Source of the DNA: DASQFI01 sp963780895
GTDB lineage: Bacteria; Acidobacteriota; Vicinamibacteria; Vicinamibacterales; SCN-69-37
Direction: 5' to 3'
NCBI GenBank assembly: GCA_963780895.1
Contig: CAWAEG010000006.1
Coordinates: 248,001 to 312,000 of the forward strand
Length of the DNA: 64,000 nucleotides
A model generated the notes under the pieces. The model saw only the letters and a list, made by a program, of their open reading frames with translations. It was not told the origin of the DNA and did no database searches. The position numbers and the translations under genes are program-made. Of this stretch, positions 62,402-64,000 are shown one piece after another (the first letter of the stretch is position 1; the number at the start of each line of letters is the position of its first letter).

Positions 62402-64000
62402 ATGGCGTCGCTCGCCGATGTCGTCGTCCGGCGTCTGACGGATGCCGGCGTCCGGACGCTGTTCGGCGTGCCTGGCGGCGGTAGCAGTCTCGATCTGATC
62501 GACGCGGCCCGGCGGGCGGGACTGCCGTTCGTTCTCACGGCCACCGAAACCGCGGCCGCGATCGCGGCCCTTGCCCAGTCCGAAATCACCGGCCGTCCCG
62601 GGGCGTGCCTGACGGCGCTTGGGCCAGGAGCGTCTTCGGTGGCGAATGGCGTGGCGTGCGCGCACCTCGATCGCGCCCCGCTGATCGTGTTCACCGATAG
62701 CCTTCCGGGGGCGAGTCAAAACAGGTTCGAGCACCAGCGCCTGACCTTGAACGCGCTGTTCCAGCCGATCGCGAAGAGTTCCAGCCGGTTCGAGACGGCC
62801 ACGGCGCTCTCGACGCTCGATCGCTCGTTGAAAACGGCAGAAGCCGGTTGCCCTGGCCCGGTCCATCTCGAGTGGCCATCGGATGTGACGACCGCTGCGG
62901 GAGCGACCGACGGCTACCCCGTACCCGCGGGCGACAGCGACACCGGCGCAGTCGCTCGCCAAGAGCACATCGTTGCCGGAAGCGGGTCCCGGGACCTCGA
63001 GCCACTCCTCCGGGATGCGCGCAGACCTCTGGTCATTGCCGGGCTGGGCGCTCGGCGCGTCGAGGATGCCGTCGCGATCCGCTCCCTCTGTGAACGGCGC
63101 GGCATTCCGGCGATGGTGACCTACAAGGCGAAGGGCGTCGTGCCCGACAGCCATCCGCTGTTTGCCGGGGTGTTCACGAACGCCGCCATCGAGCAGCCGC
63201 TCCTCCGCGAGTCCGATCTCGTGCTCGGCGTCGGACTCGATCCCGTGGAACTGCTTCCGCGTCCGTGGACGGTTTCTGCGCCGGTCGTGTACTGCGGGCG
63301 CTGGCCGGTGGCGGACGATCACGTGCCGTTTGCCCTTCAGCTGATCGCGGAGATCGCAGCCGCACTCGACGAGCTCGAGCGGTCGATGTCCCCGTCGGAC
63401 TGGTCGCGCGAAGAGGTCCACGAGCACGCTGCTCGGCAGCGACGGCTCGCATCGGTGCCTGCGCCCGGCCTGAGCGCCCAGCGTGTGATTGAGATCGCCG
63501 CGCGCCGGCTCGCTGCCACGTGCCGTGTCACCGTGGACGCGGGCGCCCACATGTTTCCGGCCACGATGTTCTGGCCGGTCGGCGCGCCCGGTGAGATGCT
63601 GATCTCGAACGGCCTCTCGACCATGGGGTTTGCGTTGCCGGCGGCCATCGGCGCATCGCTCCTCGACGGGGATCGGCCGGTCGTGGCTCTCACGGGCGAC
63701 GGCGGCCTGCTCATGTGCGCCGGCGAGCTGCTCACGGCGGCGCGCGAACGCCTGAGAATCATCGTGATCGTCTTCGACGACGCGTCGCTGAGCCTCATCG
63801 AGATCAAGCAGCAGGCGAAACGTTTTGGTCCGGCCGGCGTGGCGCTGGCGCCCATCGACTGGCCGGCGCTCGCGCGAAGCCTGGGTGTGACCGCATTCGG
63901 CGCCGGCACCGAATCCGAGCTCGAACACGCGATCGACGGCGCGCTCATGTGCGAAGGGCCTTCTCTGATTGCCGCGCGGATCGATCGAACGAACTATGCC
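62402..64000 (+). CDS. Acetolactate synthase-like TPP enzyme (runs off the right edge)
   Basis: 533 codons are open and no stop is reached. N-terminal ThDP domain MASLADVVVRRLTDAGVRTLFGVPGGGSSLDLIDAARRAGLPF with the conserved Glu region as LTATETAAAIAALAQSEITGRPGACLTALGPGASS; middle domain (RRPLVIAGLGARRVEDA); C-terminal ThDP domain with VALTGDGGLLMCAGELLTAARERLRIIVIVFDDASL, LIEIKQQAKRFG. Likely a 2-oxoacid decarboxylase or carboligase. It starts 90 bases from the divergent acyl-CoA dehydrogenase. Confidence 0.9.
   Translation, partial: MASLADVVVRRLTDAGVRTLFGVPGGGSSLDLIDAARRAGLPFVLTATETAAAIAALAQSEITGRPGACLTALGPGASSVANGVACAHLDRAPLIVFTDSLPGASQNRFEHQRLTLNALFQPIAKSSSRFETATALSTLDRSLKTAEAGCPGPVHLEWPSDVTTAAGATDGYPVPAGDSDTGAVARQEHIVAGSGSRDLEPLLRDARRPLVIAGLGARRVEDAVAIRSLCERRGIPAMVTYKAKGVVPDSHPLFAGVFTNAAIEQPLLRESDLVLGVGLDPVELLPRPWTVSAPVVYCGRWPVADDHVPFALQLIAEIAAALDELERSMSPSDWSREEVHEHAARQRRLASVPAPGLSAQRVIEIAARRLAATCRVTVDAGAHMFPATMFWPVGAPGEMLISNGLSTMGFALPAAIGASLLDGDRPVVALTGDGGLLMCAGELLTAARERLRIIVIVFDDASLSLIEIKQQAKRFGPAGVALAPIDWPALARSLGVTAFGAGTESELEHAIDGALMCEGPSLIAARIDRTNYA

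Noticed and set aside
61562..63928. Very long minus-strand extension upstream of the acyl-CoA dehydrogenase
   Set aside because: The extension is antisense of the TPP enzyme; the TTG at 62309-62311 with GGAGG is the sensible start.

Overview
The window is high-GC bacterial chromosome with no rRNA, tRNA or CRISPR array that I can support. The mix of genes suggests a member of the Acidobacteriota, probably a Vicinamibacteria-like soil or sediment lineage. That mix includes two PEP-CTERM proteins, PQQ-type beta-propeller enzymes, kinase-TPR proteins, a remnant of a MacB-type permease, DUF1028 and DUF922 proteins, and many dispersed foldback repeats. This placement is inference from gene content, not from a marker gene.

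Region 1-14.6 kb holds an amidohydrolase (frameshifted), an ArsR-methyltransferase fusion in front of ahcY (S-adenosylhomocysteine recycling) with a palindromic operator at its start codon, a dead archaemetzincin/YD-repeat protein, a RidA-type deaminase, two glycosyltransferases, a PEP-CTERM protein and a large Ser/Thr kinase-TPR protein. Region 14.6-23.6 kb has a DUF922 protein, yajQ, an overlapping polar amino-acid ABC transporter operon ending in a beta-propeller protein, a repeat-loaded ATPase-like protein, and a cytochrome c plus PQQ-dehydrogenase pair.

Region 23.6-29 kb is a gene graveyard. A DUF1028 gene is split by about 3.0 kb carrying a truncated serine protease, a decayed kinase and a PP2C phosphatase on the other strand; deleting that segment restores the reading frame exactly. 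Next come a second PEP-CTERM gene with a strong sigma-54 promoter and a remnant of an ABC permease. Region 29-47.5 kb holds a cytochrome c and copper ATPase pair, a Nudix hydrolase, an APC permease, two exported methyltransferases, a two-component/PP2C regulatory block, a sodium symporter and an RND adaptor separated by a RAYT transposase element with 58-bp inverted ends, an LD-transpeptidase/M23/lipoprotein operon, and a PHP-family protein.

Region 47.5-54.7 kb is a tightly overlapping histidine operon (hisI-hisG fusion, hisD, hisC, hisB, hisH, hisF, hisA). It is preceded by a classic attenuator: a His-rich leader peptide followed by an intrinsic terminator. hisE is not present. Region 54.7-64 kb is catabolic: a two-subunit TPP decarboxylase, MmgE/PrpD, MaoC, a CaiB/BaiF CoA-transferase, an acyl-CoA dehydrogenase and a second TPP enzyme that runs off the edge, plus an ankyrin protein.

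Two cross-cutting features stand out. Several kinds of long inverted-repeat (foldback) element sit mostly between converging genes, and two copies 30 kb apart share identical cores. Seven or more otherwise conserved genes carry single-base frameshifts, which could be assembly error or real decay.
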